A stretch of DNA of 44,069 nt from assembly GCA_937973565.1 (NCBI GenBank), contig CALJKQ010000117.1, positions 1 to 44,069 on the forward strand. The letters run 5' to 3'. This DNA comes from an uncultured Saprospiraceae bacterium (GTDB lineage Bacteria; Bacteroidota; Bacteroidia; Chitinophagales; Saprospiraceae). The notes beneath the pieces are model-generated. The model saw only the letters and a list, made by a program, of their open reading frames with translations, made no database searches and was not told the DNA's origin. The translations under genes and the position numbers were made by a program. Below, piece after piece: positions 23,092-31,541 of the stretch (position 1 is its first letter; each line of letters starts with the position of its first letter).

Positions 23092-24258
23092 ATGATATCA
23101 GAAATGAAAAGAACCCAACAAAAACGTCGTTACCTGATTTGTAATGTGGCATTGCTTATCCTGGTTTTATCATCATTGATCACCCCTGCCATCTCACAGA
23201 CAACCGTAGTGCTCTTTGATTTTGGCGCCGGCCCCACGCCCCCGACGAGCAACTGCACCAATGCCGCCACCACCAACAATACGATGGGCACTCCCGTTTT
23301 TTCAGAAAGCAGCAACCTCACCAACGTTACCTATTTCAATGGCAGCGATGAGAATTGTGTGACTTTCAATCAAACCAGTTGTGCCCGGTCAGCCCAGGGC
23401 TGGAATGCAGCCGACCAATATTATCAGCTTTCCCTAAATACGACAGGGTTTTCTTCGATGACCTTCACAGCGTGTATGAGATCTTCTTCAGGAACCAATG
23501 CCGGAAGCTTTCAGGTAAGGGCAAGTACCAACGGTGTCAACTGGACAGATGTAGGTTCTCCGTACACCTTCTCAGGCACAGGAGTGAGTACCTTCGGCAT
23601 TAGTGAAGTATTACCACCAGCCTTCGACAATGTTCCGCAAGTTTTCATCCAGTTGGCCAATAGCGGTGCCTTGCTGGCTACCACAGCCGTAAGGATTGAT
23701 AAAGTTAGGGTAAGCGCTGCTTCAGCCCTGCCCATCCGTTTACAACAATTTGAAGCAAGCTACCAAAACAAAGAAGTACAACTGCGGTGGTCTACACTTT
23801 CAGAAATCAACAATGATTACTTTGAAGTAGAAAAGTCCCAAAACGGCGTCGATTTCTACTCTTTGGCTTCGGTCAAAGGTGCCGGGCATTCTGAGGAGTT
23901 GAGAAAATATCAATATACCGACCCCGAAAGCGGACAAGGACATTGGTATTATCGCCTGAAACAGGTGGATTGGGACGGCATGTTCACTTATTCTGACATC
24001 GTAAACGTCAGGATTAGCGATGTCACAGCTTCACCGACGCCTCGCCTCCACCACAATATGCTCGATCTGACCGACTTTGACGCATCAGAGCCCGTTACCA
24101 CTTTTATAATGGATTGTATGGGCAAAACATTGTGTACCCTAAATTCGACAGGTGGAGATATGGCAAGCCTGCCATTAACGGATCTTTTACCGGGCATGTA
24201 TTTCATTCATGTAGTACCCCAAGACCACAAAACTTCAGTCATCAAATTGTTAAAATAA
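23092..24258 (+). CDS. Secreted protein with type IX secretion sorting-like C-terminus
   Basis: The product is 388 residues from the ATG 23092, or 384 if the ATG at 23104 is used, which would give the more usual signal peptide start MKRTQQKRRYLIC. The signal peptide ends near SLITPAISQ. The N-terminal domain (about 35-215) is strand-rich, with SCARSAQGWNAADQYYQLS and SFQVRASTNGVNWTDVGSPY, like carbohydrate-binding or nuclease-associated beta sandwiches in this phylum. The C-terminal third (about 220-388) starts with LPIRLQQFEASYQNKEVQLRW and SEINNDYFEVEKSQNGVDF and ends GMYFIHVVPQDHKTSVIKLLK, the layout of a type A sorting signal that directs export through the type IX system. It is a single gene with its own promoter. 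Confidence 0.82.
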   Translation: MISEMKRTQQKRRYLICNVALLILVLSSLITPAISQTTVVLFDFGAGPTPPTSNCTNAATTNNTMGTPVFSESSNLTNVTYFNGSDENCVTFNQTSCARSAQGWNAADQYYQLSLNTTGFSSMTFTACMRSSSGTNAGSFQVRASTNGVNWTDVGSPYTFSGTGVSTFGISEVLPPAFDNVPQVFIQLANSGALLATTAVRIDKVRVSAASALPIRLQQFEASYQNKEVQLRWSTLSEINNDYFEVEKSQNGVDFYSLASVKGAGHSEELRKYQYTDPESGQGHWYYRLKQVDWDGMFTYSDIVNVRISDVTASPTPRLHHNMLDLTDFDASEPVTTFIMDCMGKTLCTLNSTGGDMASLPLTDLLPGMYFIHVVPQDHKTSVIKLLK

Positions 24259-24462
24259 TATGGTCAAGATTAGTAATAAATTTTAATTACTAATGTTTAT
24301 AATATTGATTATCTGATACTTATGCCTGCTTTTTAATAATTAATTAAATCCGCTAAAATCACTACATACCTTTTTTGTCTTGGTTAAACAGTCAGTGTTT
24401 GAAATCATAGAATTTAAACTAAAAATAAGGCACGGTTTTTCGTGTTTATAAGGCTTAAAGCC

Positions 24463-24470
24463 TAATTTTG
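24463..24470 (+). promoter_or_regulatory. -7 promoter box TAATTTTG of the giant repeat gene
   Basis: TAATTTTG 92 bases before the ATG at 24563, with TTTTTC about 20 bases upstream as a weak -33. A small inverted repeat (AGGCTTAAAGCCT) touches the box. The rest of 24259-24562 is AT-rich with nothing else recognised. Confidence 0.35.
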
Positions 24471-24562
24471 TACAAAATTTTACATCCTTGGCATTTTATT
24501 CATGAAATGACCTCTAACAGATTGAGATTTTCATTCAACAAAAATTTGCAAATAAATTAATT

Positions 24563-27500
24563 ATGAGAATTAGTAATGGAATTATTGAAAAATCATTTTT
24601 CAACCGTTTCTCAAACAAAAAATCAGCTTTCAGAAACACAGTTTTCATTTTCCTGCTTTTTACTTCTTTGGTAGGTTTAGGGCAATCTATCTTTACCAAT
24701 CCCATTACAGGGTCAAACCCCAACACCTCAAATCCGTATACTTCAGGCCAAACTGTAAATGCTAATATTACAGTCAGCGGAATAGGTAGAGGATCAGGTT
24801 TACTTGGTACCAATGCAGCGAATCGATATAATGCTGAAAGTTGGAATTTGGCTGCTTTTGATGCAAACGACTACTTCTATTTTACAATCACACCAAACAG
24901 TTCTTATGAAATAGATTTTGTGTCTTTTGTTTATACAGGCCAGGCATCTGGATCGGGGCCTGTTTCATTTGCATTTAGATCAAGTCTAGATAACTACACC
25001 GCCAACATTGGCTCTCCTTCTGCTGGAGGAACAACAATATCACTAAGTGCAAGTCAGTTTCAAAATATCAATTCTTCTATCACATTTCGAATTTATGGCT
25101 GGGGCGGATCCAATGCAGGTGGTACATTTAGCATCAACGATTTTACCTTTAATGGTAGTGTGAATTGTAATTCGCTTTCAGGTCTTACCTATTCAAGCTC
25201 CGCTATAACTACATGTGTAAACTCAACCATACCAGATAATACTGTCACAGCCATCTCTGGTGCCACACCAACTAATTATTCGATTTCACCTGCTTTGCCA
25301 TCTGGGCTTAACATTAACAGTACAACAGGCACCATTTCCGGCACACCTACGATAAGTTCACCATCGACAACCTATACAATTACTGCTGAAAATAACTGTA
25401 GCACTACAACCCAGACGGTCTCCATCGCCGTCAACCCTCTCCCAACAGCCACCATTTCCGGCAACACTTCTTTTTGTAGTGGGTCCAATACTACACTGCT
25501 TGCTTCCGGTGGATTAACTTATATGTGGACTACTGGCGCCAATACCGCCCCCATAAACGTAAACATGTTTGCCACCTATACCGTAACCGTTACCAACGCT
25601 AATGGCTGCACGGATACCGAAAGTGTAACCACCACCCAAACAGCTACAACAAATAGCGGCACTTCAGGAATTTTTGAATCCTATGTGGTTATTGGCAGTC
25701 AGTACTATGATTTGCAAAATGCCACCGGCAATCCCGATTTCCAGGGTGCCAATCTTGGCTCGTTTTTAAATACTGGAAATTTGAACTTCTCAGGTGGACA
25801 GATAAAAACATATAAAAATTCCGGCGACAATTTTTGCGGAGGAAAAGTCTGGTATTCAGTCTACCCGGCTACCGGTTCGCCAGGTTCGTTTACTGCTGTA
25901 AATCTCCCCTTCAACTTTGATATGTCCAATCCGGGTGATCAACAATGGGGAACAGCTGGCAACGTGGCCAATATTCTTACCTCATTGCCTGCAGGCAACT
26001 ACAAGATTGCCGTTTACGTGGACGCTTCCGGCAATCAAAATGGAGCCAGCGCATGTAGCTGTAATCCTTTCAAAGTGCAAAACAACAGTGGTAATTACTG
26101 GGTAGCCAACTTTAAGGTATGCGCCAATCCTACATGCCCTTCATCTTTTAGCACCTGTGTAAACAACTCACCCATCACCCTTAGCGGAGCTTCACCTTCT
26201 GGTGGCAGCTACAGTGGTCCGGGTGTCAGTGCCGGTGTATTCAATCCTGCCACAGCCGGTGTGGGCACACACACCATAACCTATACTTACGACGATGGCA
26301 GTGGCTGCAATACCAGTTGTACATTCACCATCACCGTCAATTCCCTACCCACCGCCACCGCCTCCAACGACGGTCCCAAATGCATAGGCTCAACCCTTAC
26401 TCTTTCTGCTGGAGGGGGCTCTTCCTACGCATGGTCAGGTCCCAATATGTTTACATCTGCTGATCAAAATCCAATGATCACCAACGTGACTTCTGTCGCC
26501 GGTGGTACCTATACTGTGATTGTAACCGATGGCAATGGTTGTACAGATACAGAAACAACCACAGTCTCCATAAATGTAAGCCCTACCGGATTAGTAAGTG
26601 GAGGAGGTAGCGTCTGTCCGGGCAACACCCTACCCAATGTTACTTTTACATTTACAGGGACTGCCCCATTCAGCTTTACTTATTCGGATGGCAATACGAC
26701 TACCAATGCGAATTCTCCCACTTCAACGTATACCCTCACAGCCGCACCGGTGGGTACATATACGTTAACCGCTTTATCCGATGCCAATTGCCCGGTTGCC
26801 ATGGGCGGACTAACCGGCAGTGCTACCAATGCTTACAATGCCGTACCTACCTTAAACACACCCGCTGTAATAGCGAGATGCAGTGGACAATTATGGGGTG
26901 TAAATCTTCCCAGCGCTGCATCAGGCGTGATCAACGCCTACAGGGCTGAATCAAGAACTTATAGTCCCGGTACTATGACTTTCTCATCACAAATACCCAA
27001 CACTTTCCCTGCACCGGGCTTAGGAACTCCTATCACGGTTCCGGAAGTTTGGTACAATACTACCAGCAATCCGGGTACAGTTACCTATTCAATCAGTGCA
27101 ACAACCGATGGGTTCTGTTATGGACCTGCGGTAGACATGACCGTAACCATCAACCCGCTGCCCAATGCATCTATCGCAGTAACTGAAACCTCTGGCACCA
27201 CCAACAATGACGGCACCATATGCAATGGAGCATCTGCAACGTTAAACGCTTCGGGCGGCACCAACTACCTTTGGGACGATATGACAACCAATGCCATGAG
27301 AACAGTCAGCCCTGCAAGCACTACCACATATACCGTAACCGTTACCGATGCCAATATGTGCAGCCAAACGGCTTCTACCGTAATTACAGTTAATCCACTA
27401 CCCATGGTCAATGCGGGTACTTATCCGGCTCAATGCGTAAGTGCCACCACCTTGGCTTTATCCGGCACGCCTTCAGGAGGCACCTTCTCAGGTCCGGGCG

Positions 27501-29026
27501 TGAGCGGCAACAATTTCAATGCATCGGTAGCAGGCACAGGGTCAAAAACCATCACTTATACCTATACCAACGGTAACGGTTGTACCAATACAGCAACAAC
27601 CAATATAATGGTAAATGCTCTGCCAATGGTCAATGCCGGCATGTACCCGGCTCAATGCGTAAGTGCCTCCACATTGGCCTTATCCGGCACGCCTTCAGGG
27701 GGAAGCTTCTCAGGCCCGGGCGTGAGCGGCAACAACTTCAATGCTTCCGTAGCAGGAACAGGTTCCAAAATCATCACCTATACCTATACCGATGGCAATG
27801 GTTGCACCAACAGCGCTACAACAAATATCATTGTCAATGCATTGCCGATAGTCAACGCAGGTATGTATCCGGCACAATGCTTTACCAATACCATGCTGGC
27901 ATTGGCAGGTTCCCCAATGGGTGGCACATTTTCCGGCCCCGGTGTTACAGGCAACAACTTCGATGCATCGGTAGCAGGGGTAGGTACCCATACCATTACC
28001 TACAGTTATACAGATGGCAATGGATGTTCCAATTCAGCCACTACCTCCATTACAGTAAACGCTCTACCGGTAGTCAGTGCCGGCATGTATCCGGCACAAT
28101 GTGTTAGCAGTACCATGCTCGCCTTATCCGGCACGCCTTCAGGAGGCACTTTCTCAGGACCCGGTGTCAGCGGCAACAACTTCGATGCTTCAATAGCTGG
28201 TGTAGGCACCCACACCATTACCTACGACTTTACCAACGGCAGCGGTTGCAGCAATTCAGCCACTACCAGCATTACGGTAAATGCATTGCCAATGGTGAGC
28301 GCCGGAAGTTACACTGCCCAGTGTGTAAGTTCTACCGTACTACCGCTTGCAGGCTCTCCCATGGGAGGAAGCTTCTCCGGTCCGGGTGTCATGGGCAACA
28401 ATTTTAATGCAATGACCGCAGGTGCAGGCAGTCACACAATTGTATATACGTATACTGATGGAAATGGATGTACCAATACAGCTTTCACCGGTATCACCGT
28501 AAATGCATTGCCCACAGCCGGCATTAGCAGTACCAGCGATTGCGGAGGAGCCAATACGACCCTGACTGCTTCAGGAGGAACCATGTACAGCTGGTCAACG
28601 ATGGAAAACACACAAAGCATCATCGTTTCTACCTCAGGAACATTTACCGTAACCGTAACGGATGACAATGGATGTACCGATACCGAGTCTACTGTCGTTA
28701 ATCCGGCTACACCTCCTATTTACAACCAATCTACCATGACTTGTTACAGCGATATTTCCATGGCCATCAATAATCTGATGCCGGGTGAAAACCTCATCAT
28801 TAATATTGGAAGTTATACGGGTGAAATTAAAATTCCGGCAGGTTCTACCCTTACCATTTCACCCAACACCTCTGTTACAGCAACCGGCAATTCTTGCATC
28901 ATGGGCTCAGTTGTAGTAGACCCCATGGGCAGTTTTACCAACACCGGCAACCTGCTGGGCACCGGCAATATCAATGGCAAACTCAACAACAACGGCACCC
29001 TCTCACCGGGCACCTGTAGTTTCTAA
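24563..29026 (+). CDS. Giant Ig/PKD-like repeat surface protein
   Basis: The 1,487-residue product has a long-leader signal peptide (core NTVFIFLLFTSLVGLGQS, about residues 25-42). An N-terminal beta-sandwich domain (about 43-212) is followed by a putative-Ig type unit (about 213-300, ALPSGLNINSTTGTISGTP), then PKD/Ig-like modules with FCSGSNTTLLASGG and YTVTVTNANGCTDTES, a unit around 375-525 with a different fold, more modules, and five near-identical 74-residue repeats at 944-1313 (AGMYPAQC, FSGPGV.GNNF, THTITY, DGNGC). The last 100 residues (MTCYSDISMAINNLMPG ... NNNGTLSPGTCSF) resemble a short beta-helix. Such proteins are usually adhesins or matrix components. No sorting-type C-terminal domain is seen, so its route to the surface is unclear. 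A strong terminator follows. Confidence 0.85.
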   Translation: MRISNGIIEKSFFNRFSNKKSAFRNTVFIFLLFTSLVGLGQSIFTNPITGSNPNTSNPYTSGQTVNANITVSGIGRGSGLLGTNAANRYNAESWNLAAFDANDYFYFTITPNSSYEIDFVSFVYTGQASGSGPVSFAFRSSLDNYTANIGSPSAGGTTISLSASQFQNINSSITFRIYGWGGSNAGGTFSINDFTFNGSVNCNSLSGLTYSSSAITTCVNSTIPDNTVTAISGATPTNYSISPALPSGLNINSTTGTISGTPTISSPSTTYTITAENNCSTTTQTVSIAVNPLPTATISGNTSFCSGSNTTLLASGGLTYMWTTGANTAPINVNMFATYTVTVTNANGCTDTESVTTTQTATTNSGTSGIFESYVVIGSQYYDLQNATGNPDFQGANLGSFLNTGNLNFSGGQIKTYKNSGDNFCGGKVWYSVYPATGSPGSFTAVNLPFNFDMSNPGDQQWGTAGNVANILTSLPAGNYKIAVYVDASGNQNGASACSCNPFKVQNNSGNYWVANFKVCANPTCPSSFSTCVNNSPITLSGASPSGGSYSGPGVSAGVFNPATAGVGTHTITYTYDDGSGCNTSCTFTITVNSLPTATASNDGPKCIGSTLTLSAGGGSSYAWSGPNMFTSADQNPMITNVTSVAGGTYTVIVTDGNGCTDTETTTVSINVSPTGLVSGGGSVCPGNTLPNVTFTFTGTAPFSFTYSDGNTTTNANSPTSTYTLTAAPVGTYTLTALSDANCPVAMGGLTGSATNAYNAVPTLNTPAVIARCSGQLWGVNLPSAASGVINAYRAESRTYSPGTMTFSSQIPNTFPAPGLGTPITVPEVWYNTTSNPGTVTYSISATTDGFCYGPAVDMTVTINPLPNASIAVTETSGTTNNDGTICNGASATLNASGGTNYLWDDMTTNAMRTVSPASTTTYTVTVTDANMCSQTASTVITVNPLPMVNAGTYPAQCVSATTLALSGTPSGGTFSGPGVSGNNFNASVAGTGSKTITYTYTNGNGCTNTATTNIMVNALPMVNAGMYPAQCVSASTLALSGTPSGGSFSGPGVSGNNFNASVAGTGSKIITYTYTDGNGCTNSATTNIIVNALPIVNAGMYPAQCFTNTMLALAGSPMGGTFSGPGVTGNNFDASVAGVGTHTITYSYTDGNGCSNSATTSITVNALPVVSAGMYPAQCVSSTMLALSGTPSGGTFSGPGVSGNNFDASIAGVGTHTITYDFTNGSGCSNSATTSITVNALPMVSAGSYTAQCVSSTVLPLAGSPMGGSFSGPGVMGNNFNAMTAGAGSHTIVYTYTDGNGCTNTAFTGITVNALPTAGISSTSDCGGANTTLTASGGTMYSWSTMENTQSIIVSTSGTFTVTVTDDNGCTDTESTVVNPATPPIYNQSTMTCYSDISMAINNLMPGENLIINIGSYTGEIKIPAGSTLTISPNTSVTATGNSCIMGSVVVDPMGSFTNTGNLLGTGNINGKLNNNGTLSPGTCSF
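27392..28501 (+). repeat. Five tandem 222-bp repeats inside the giant gene
   Basis: Repeat units start at 27392, 27614, 27836, 28058 and 28280; each is exactly 222 bp and codes for 74 residues starting N-[AP]-L-P and containing A-Q-C and F-S-G-P-G-V. A diverged relative is present earlier, at about 26110-26340. Units 1 and 2 are the most alike, unit 5 the most different. Exact length with base changes between units suggests duplication followed by drift under coding constraint. Confidence 0.9.
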
Positions 29027-29044
29027 AATATCCTTATGATAAAT

Positions 29045-29082
29045 AAAAAAGGCCTGCCTCTCCCGAGCGCAGGCTTTTTTTT
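29045..29082 (+). terminator. Rho-independent terminator of the giant repeat gene
   Basis: An A-run and GCCTGC (29052-29057) pair with GCAGGC (29069-29074) and an eight-T run, giving a 13-bp stem including one G-U pair, 18 bases after the stop codon. It is a textbook intrinsic terminator and may work in both directions. Confidence 0.88.
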
Positions 29083-29154
29083 AGATCGCTGTTTCGTTTT
29101 CTTTTATCAAACCCATCCGCTTACAAGTAAAGTGGACCACCTTAACATCGAATA

Positions 29155-29591
29155 TCGATACATTGATAATTGAAAAACTTAAAATTGAAGAATTGACTAT
29201 TGATAATTGACAAATTGAAAATTGATCCTGACGCCCACTTTCGTTCACCCACCATCCAAAATCGAAAATTGAAAAATTGATAATTGACAAATTGAAAATT
29301 GATCCTGACGCTCCCTTCCGTTCGGTCACCATCTAAAATTCAAAATTGATAATTGACAAATTGAAAATTGACACATTTAAAATTGAAAATCGAAAAATTG
29401 ATAATTGACCATTGACAAATTGAAAATTGACACATTTATAATTGACCATCTAAAATTGATAATTGATAATTAACAAATTGAAAATTGACCATTGAAAATT
29501 GACAAATTGAAAATTGACAAATTGAAAACTGACCATTGATAATTGACCATCAATAATTGAAAATTGAAAATTGACCATTGACAAATTGATA
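29155..29591. repeat. Degenerate array of ATTGATAATTGACAAATTG-type words
   Basis: Over 430 bases consist almost entirely of variants of a 10-14 base word (AATTGAAAATTGA, ATTGATAATTGA, GACAAATTGAAA) in the same orientation but irregular order. A longer unit, from GATAATTGACAAATTG through GATCCTGACGC to CACCATC, occurs twice (about 29203-29272 and 29280-29333). Reading frames through it are artefacts of the repeat. There is no gene between the terminator at 29082 and the DinB gene. Confidence 0.8.
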
Positions 29592-29612
29592 ATCCCCACA
29601 TTAAAACTCCAC

Positions 29613-29688
29613 AGTTCCGGATACCCCGTTACTCCGTTCCCCCGATGCTCCGATGCCGGATGCTCAGTTCCCCGATGCTCTGTTCCCC
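29613..29688. repeat. Short C-rich word repeat (CCCCGATGCTC type)
   Basis: Variants of CCCCGATGCTC and GTTCC alternate here, next to the AT-rich word array. On the - strand this repeat forms the last codons and stop of the DinB-family gene. Confidence 0.65.
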
Positions 29689-30152
29689 ACCATCTTCCCA
29701 ATCAAAGCTATTTGTCCCAAATGGTAATGACTGTGCTCCAACAGGCCGTGGATGTTGCGAAAAACAGATCCATATTTGCCGTCGATAAATGCTTCGTAGA
29801 GGTCAGCATCTTTCATGTTTTCAACCAGACTGGCTAATCGTTCTGCATTCTGCCATACTTCATCCAGCATGGCTTGCCACTGCGCTTCGTTTTCAATAGG
29901 ATCACGATCGTAACTGTATTTATCACTGGCATCCAACGGCCCTCCTTCCAATACTTTGATGACAGCCCTCACGTAATAATGAATGTGAAAAACCAGATCA
30001 GCAATGGTGTTCAGATCATGCACCCGCGTATTGGCCAATTTACAATCAACGCCCTCCAAAAGTGATTTCAAACAGGGTCCGGTAAAATTGTTGCCAAAAT
30101 GCATCTCCCGAATGTGTCGTACCAGCTGTCCTGTCAGAAAGTTGTTTTCCAT
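29664..30152 (-). CDS. DinB-like four-helix protein
   Basis: The 162-residue product is a DinB/YfiT-type four-helix bundle. Likely metal ligands are H56/H58 in VFHIHYYVRAV and the H140-x3-H144 pair in LLEHSHYHLGQIALI. Family proteins are cytoplasmic metal-binding enzymes, some being thiol transferases; the substrate here is unknown. The last nine residues (VGNRASGN and stop) come from the C-rich word repeat that follows, so the natural C-terminus may have been rewritten by the repeat. The gene is 27 bases downstream of the GNAT gene and belongs to a three-gene set methyltransferase - GNAT - DinB. Confidence 0.85.
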   Translation of the reverse strand: MENNFLTGQLVRHIREMHFGNNFTGPCLKSLLEGVDCKLANTRVHDLNTIADLVFHIHYYVRAVIKVLEGGPLDASDKYSYDRDPIENEAQWQAMLDEVWQNAERLASLVENMKDADLYEAFIDGKYGSVFRNIHGLLEHSHYHLGQIALIGKMVGNRASGN

Positions 30153-30179
30153 TATTTGTTGTTAGCTTTTATAAATAAC

Positions 30180-30701
30180 TTATAGCTTTGGTGATTTCAC
30201 CATAAATCGAATCATGCCATTTCCCTGTGAAAATACTTCCATTCCACAATTTATGGCCACCTTTTGACTGGCGATATTGCCTTCTTTACAAATGGCATAA
30301 ATAGCATTTAATGGATGTACACGAAAGCCATAATCCACTATAGATTTCACCGCTTCGGATGTATAACCCATCGACCAGTATTTTTCACTCAACCAATACC
30401 CAATTTCAGCAGAACTCCGATCCCCGGAAAAATGCAAACCTGCCTCTCCTATCACTTCGTTGTTTTGTTTTAATGCTATAGCAAATACTACGCGCAAGCG
30501 CTGACTGAATCCCTGATGTACAAATGCCAGGCGAAATGCTGCATCGGGCTCTTGATAAGGATAGGGTATGTTGAGTACATTTTCTGCAATCCTGGGGTTG
30601 TTTGCGTGTTGTATCAGACAGGGTATATCTTCTACGGTCAACTTACGCAGGATAAGTCGTCCGGTTGTTAGTCTGGGAAAAACATCAAATGGGCCTAGCA
30701 T
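30180..30701 (-). CDS. GNAT-family N-acetyltransferase (RimJ/RimL-like)
   Basis: The 173-residue product is a GNAT acetyltransferase of the RimJ/RimL type. It starts FPRLTTGRLILRKLTVEDIPCLIQHANN and contains VVFAIALKQNNEVIGEAGLHF, AEIGYWLSEKYWSMGYTSEAVKSIVDYGF (acetyl-CoA loop region) and LNAIYAICKEGNIASQKVAINCGM. Such enzymes move an acetyl group from acetyl-CoA to an amine of a protein, antibiotic or small molecule; the acceptor cannot be told. It lies 7 bases after the methyltransferase gene and 27 before the DinB-like gene, so it is in an operon. Confidence 0.9.
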   Translation of the reverse strand: MLGPFDVFPRLTTGRLILRKLTVEDIPCLIQHANNPRIAENVLNIPYPYQEPDAAFRLAFVHQGFSQRLRVVFAIALKQNNEVIGEAGLHFSGDRSSAEIGYWLSEKYWSMGYTSEAVKSIVDYGFRVHPLNAIYAICKEGNIASQKVAINCGMEVFSQGNGMIRFMVKSPKL

Positions 30702-30708
30702 GGAATTG

Positions 30709-31338
30709 TTATTTCTTTTTGGCGATTATTTGAACGTCTATATCAACACTGCCATTTGCCTTTACAAAATCTGAGTGAAAAACACTGTCAATGTCAAAGC
30801 CAGCAACTTTTACCATAGACACCATTTCATCTGTCATGTAATAGTAGGTCATAGCCTTGTCTTCCCCGTTACTGCTCACCTGATATCCAGAGCGGTGGTG
30901 TTCGCCTTCCATAAAACTCAAATACAAGATACCACCCTCCGTCAATTGATCGTAAGCACTTTTGATCAGGGCATCGACTTCTTCTCTGCACAGATAGGGA
31001 ATACAAAATCCAACTACGATCAGCTGGTATGGACCGGCAAAATGGCGTAAGTTCCTTACATCGTCTACTCTACAATTAGCCATAGGAAGGTTAGACTTTG
31101 CCAATTCGATCATGGCAGGCGACAAATCCACAGCTGAAAACGTCCAATCAGGCAGTTTTTCTGAAAGATAAAGGCTTACGTTGCCCGGACCGCAGCCCAA
31201 GTCCAGCAGAGACCCCTGTTGCGGCACCAATCGGATACACAAGTCAAGTCCATTGGTATAACGGCTTTGATCCATGTACTTTTGCTGATATAAAAGTGCA
31301 TTTTTATCAAAGACGGCAATGGTAGGGTCCAGCGACAT
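30709..31338 (-). CDS. Class I SAM-dependent methyltransferase
   Basis: The 209-residue product has the class I Rossmann fold. The SAM-binding motif I is LLDLGCGPGNVSLYL (residues 44-58), motif II is FSAVDLSPAMIELAKSN, and VDDVRNLRHF and YQLIVVGFCIPYL are later motifs. The C-terminal half carries GGILYLSFMEG. Substrate is unknown. It is first in the set with GNAT and DinB genes, with a -7 box 15 bases upstream, divergent from gltX. Confidence 0.88.
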   Translation of the reverse strand: MSLDPTIAVFDKNALLYQQKYMDQSRYTNGLDLCIRLVPQQGSLLDLGCGPGNVSLYLSEKLPDWTFSAVDLSPAMIELAKSNLPMANCRVDDVRNLRHFAGPYQLIVVGFCIPYLCREEVDALIKSAYDQLTEGGILYLSFMEGEHHRSGYQVSSNGEDKAMTYYYMTDEMVSMVKVAGFDIDSVFHSDFVKANGSVDIDVQIIAKKK

Positions 31339-31352
31339 GGTGATATTTTTAG

Positions 31353-31360
31353 CAAAATTA
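31353..31360 (-). promoter_or_regulatory. -7 promoter box TAATTTTG (methyltransferase operon)
   Basis: TAATTTTG on the - strand, 15 bases before the ATG at 31338, one of two divergent promoters in the 31339-31541 region. Confidence 0.45.
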
Positions 31361-31505
31361 GCACTTCATCCCTTGGTAACCCATCATTTTTTGACATGTG
31401 TGATCATTCTTTAAAATTCTTGAACCTGCATGGTTCGATTCAGCACCGGGTGTGGAAAAATACTCAGGAAGTCATTTTCACAGCCGTTATGTGCCTTTTT
31501 TCGAG

Positions 31506-31513
31506 TAATTTTG
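31506..31513 (+). promoter_or_regulatory. -7 promoter box TAATTTTG (gltX)
   Basis: TAATTTTG, 28 bases before the gltX ATG at 31542. No clear -33. Confidence 0.4.
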
Positions 31514-31541
31514 TAGTCCCAACGAAATTAATAACAATTAC

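Noticed and set aside
27580..28107. 175-codon frame within the giant gene
   Set aside because: An alternative frame of the 222-bp repeats; it stays open only because the repeat unit is a multiple of three with no stop in that frame.
29155..29591. Possible CRISPR array
   Set aside because: The words vary in length and order, with no constant repeat or unique spacers, and no cas genes are nearby.
29081..29701. Reading frames on the - strand through the word repeats (29081-29332, 29450-29701)
   Set aside because: The translations are repetitive artefacts such as strings of N-F-Q-F-S-I; no start signal or family.
31420..31450. tRNA-like T-loop sequence GGTTCGATTC
   Set aside because: The flanking bases do not form a T-stem, and no acceptor, D or anticodon arm is found.
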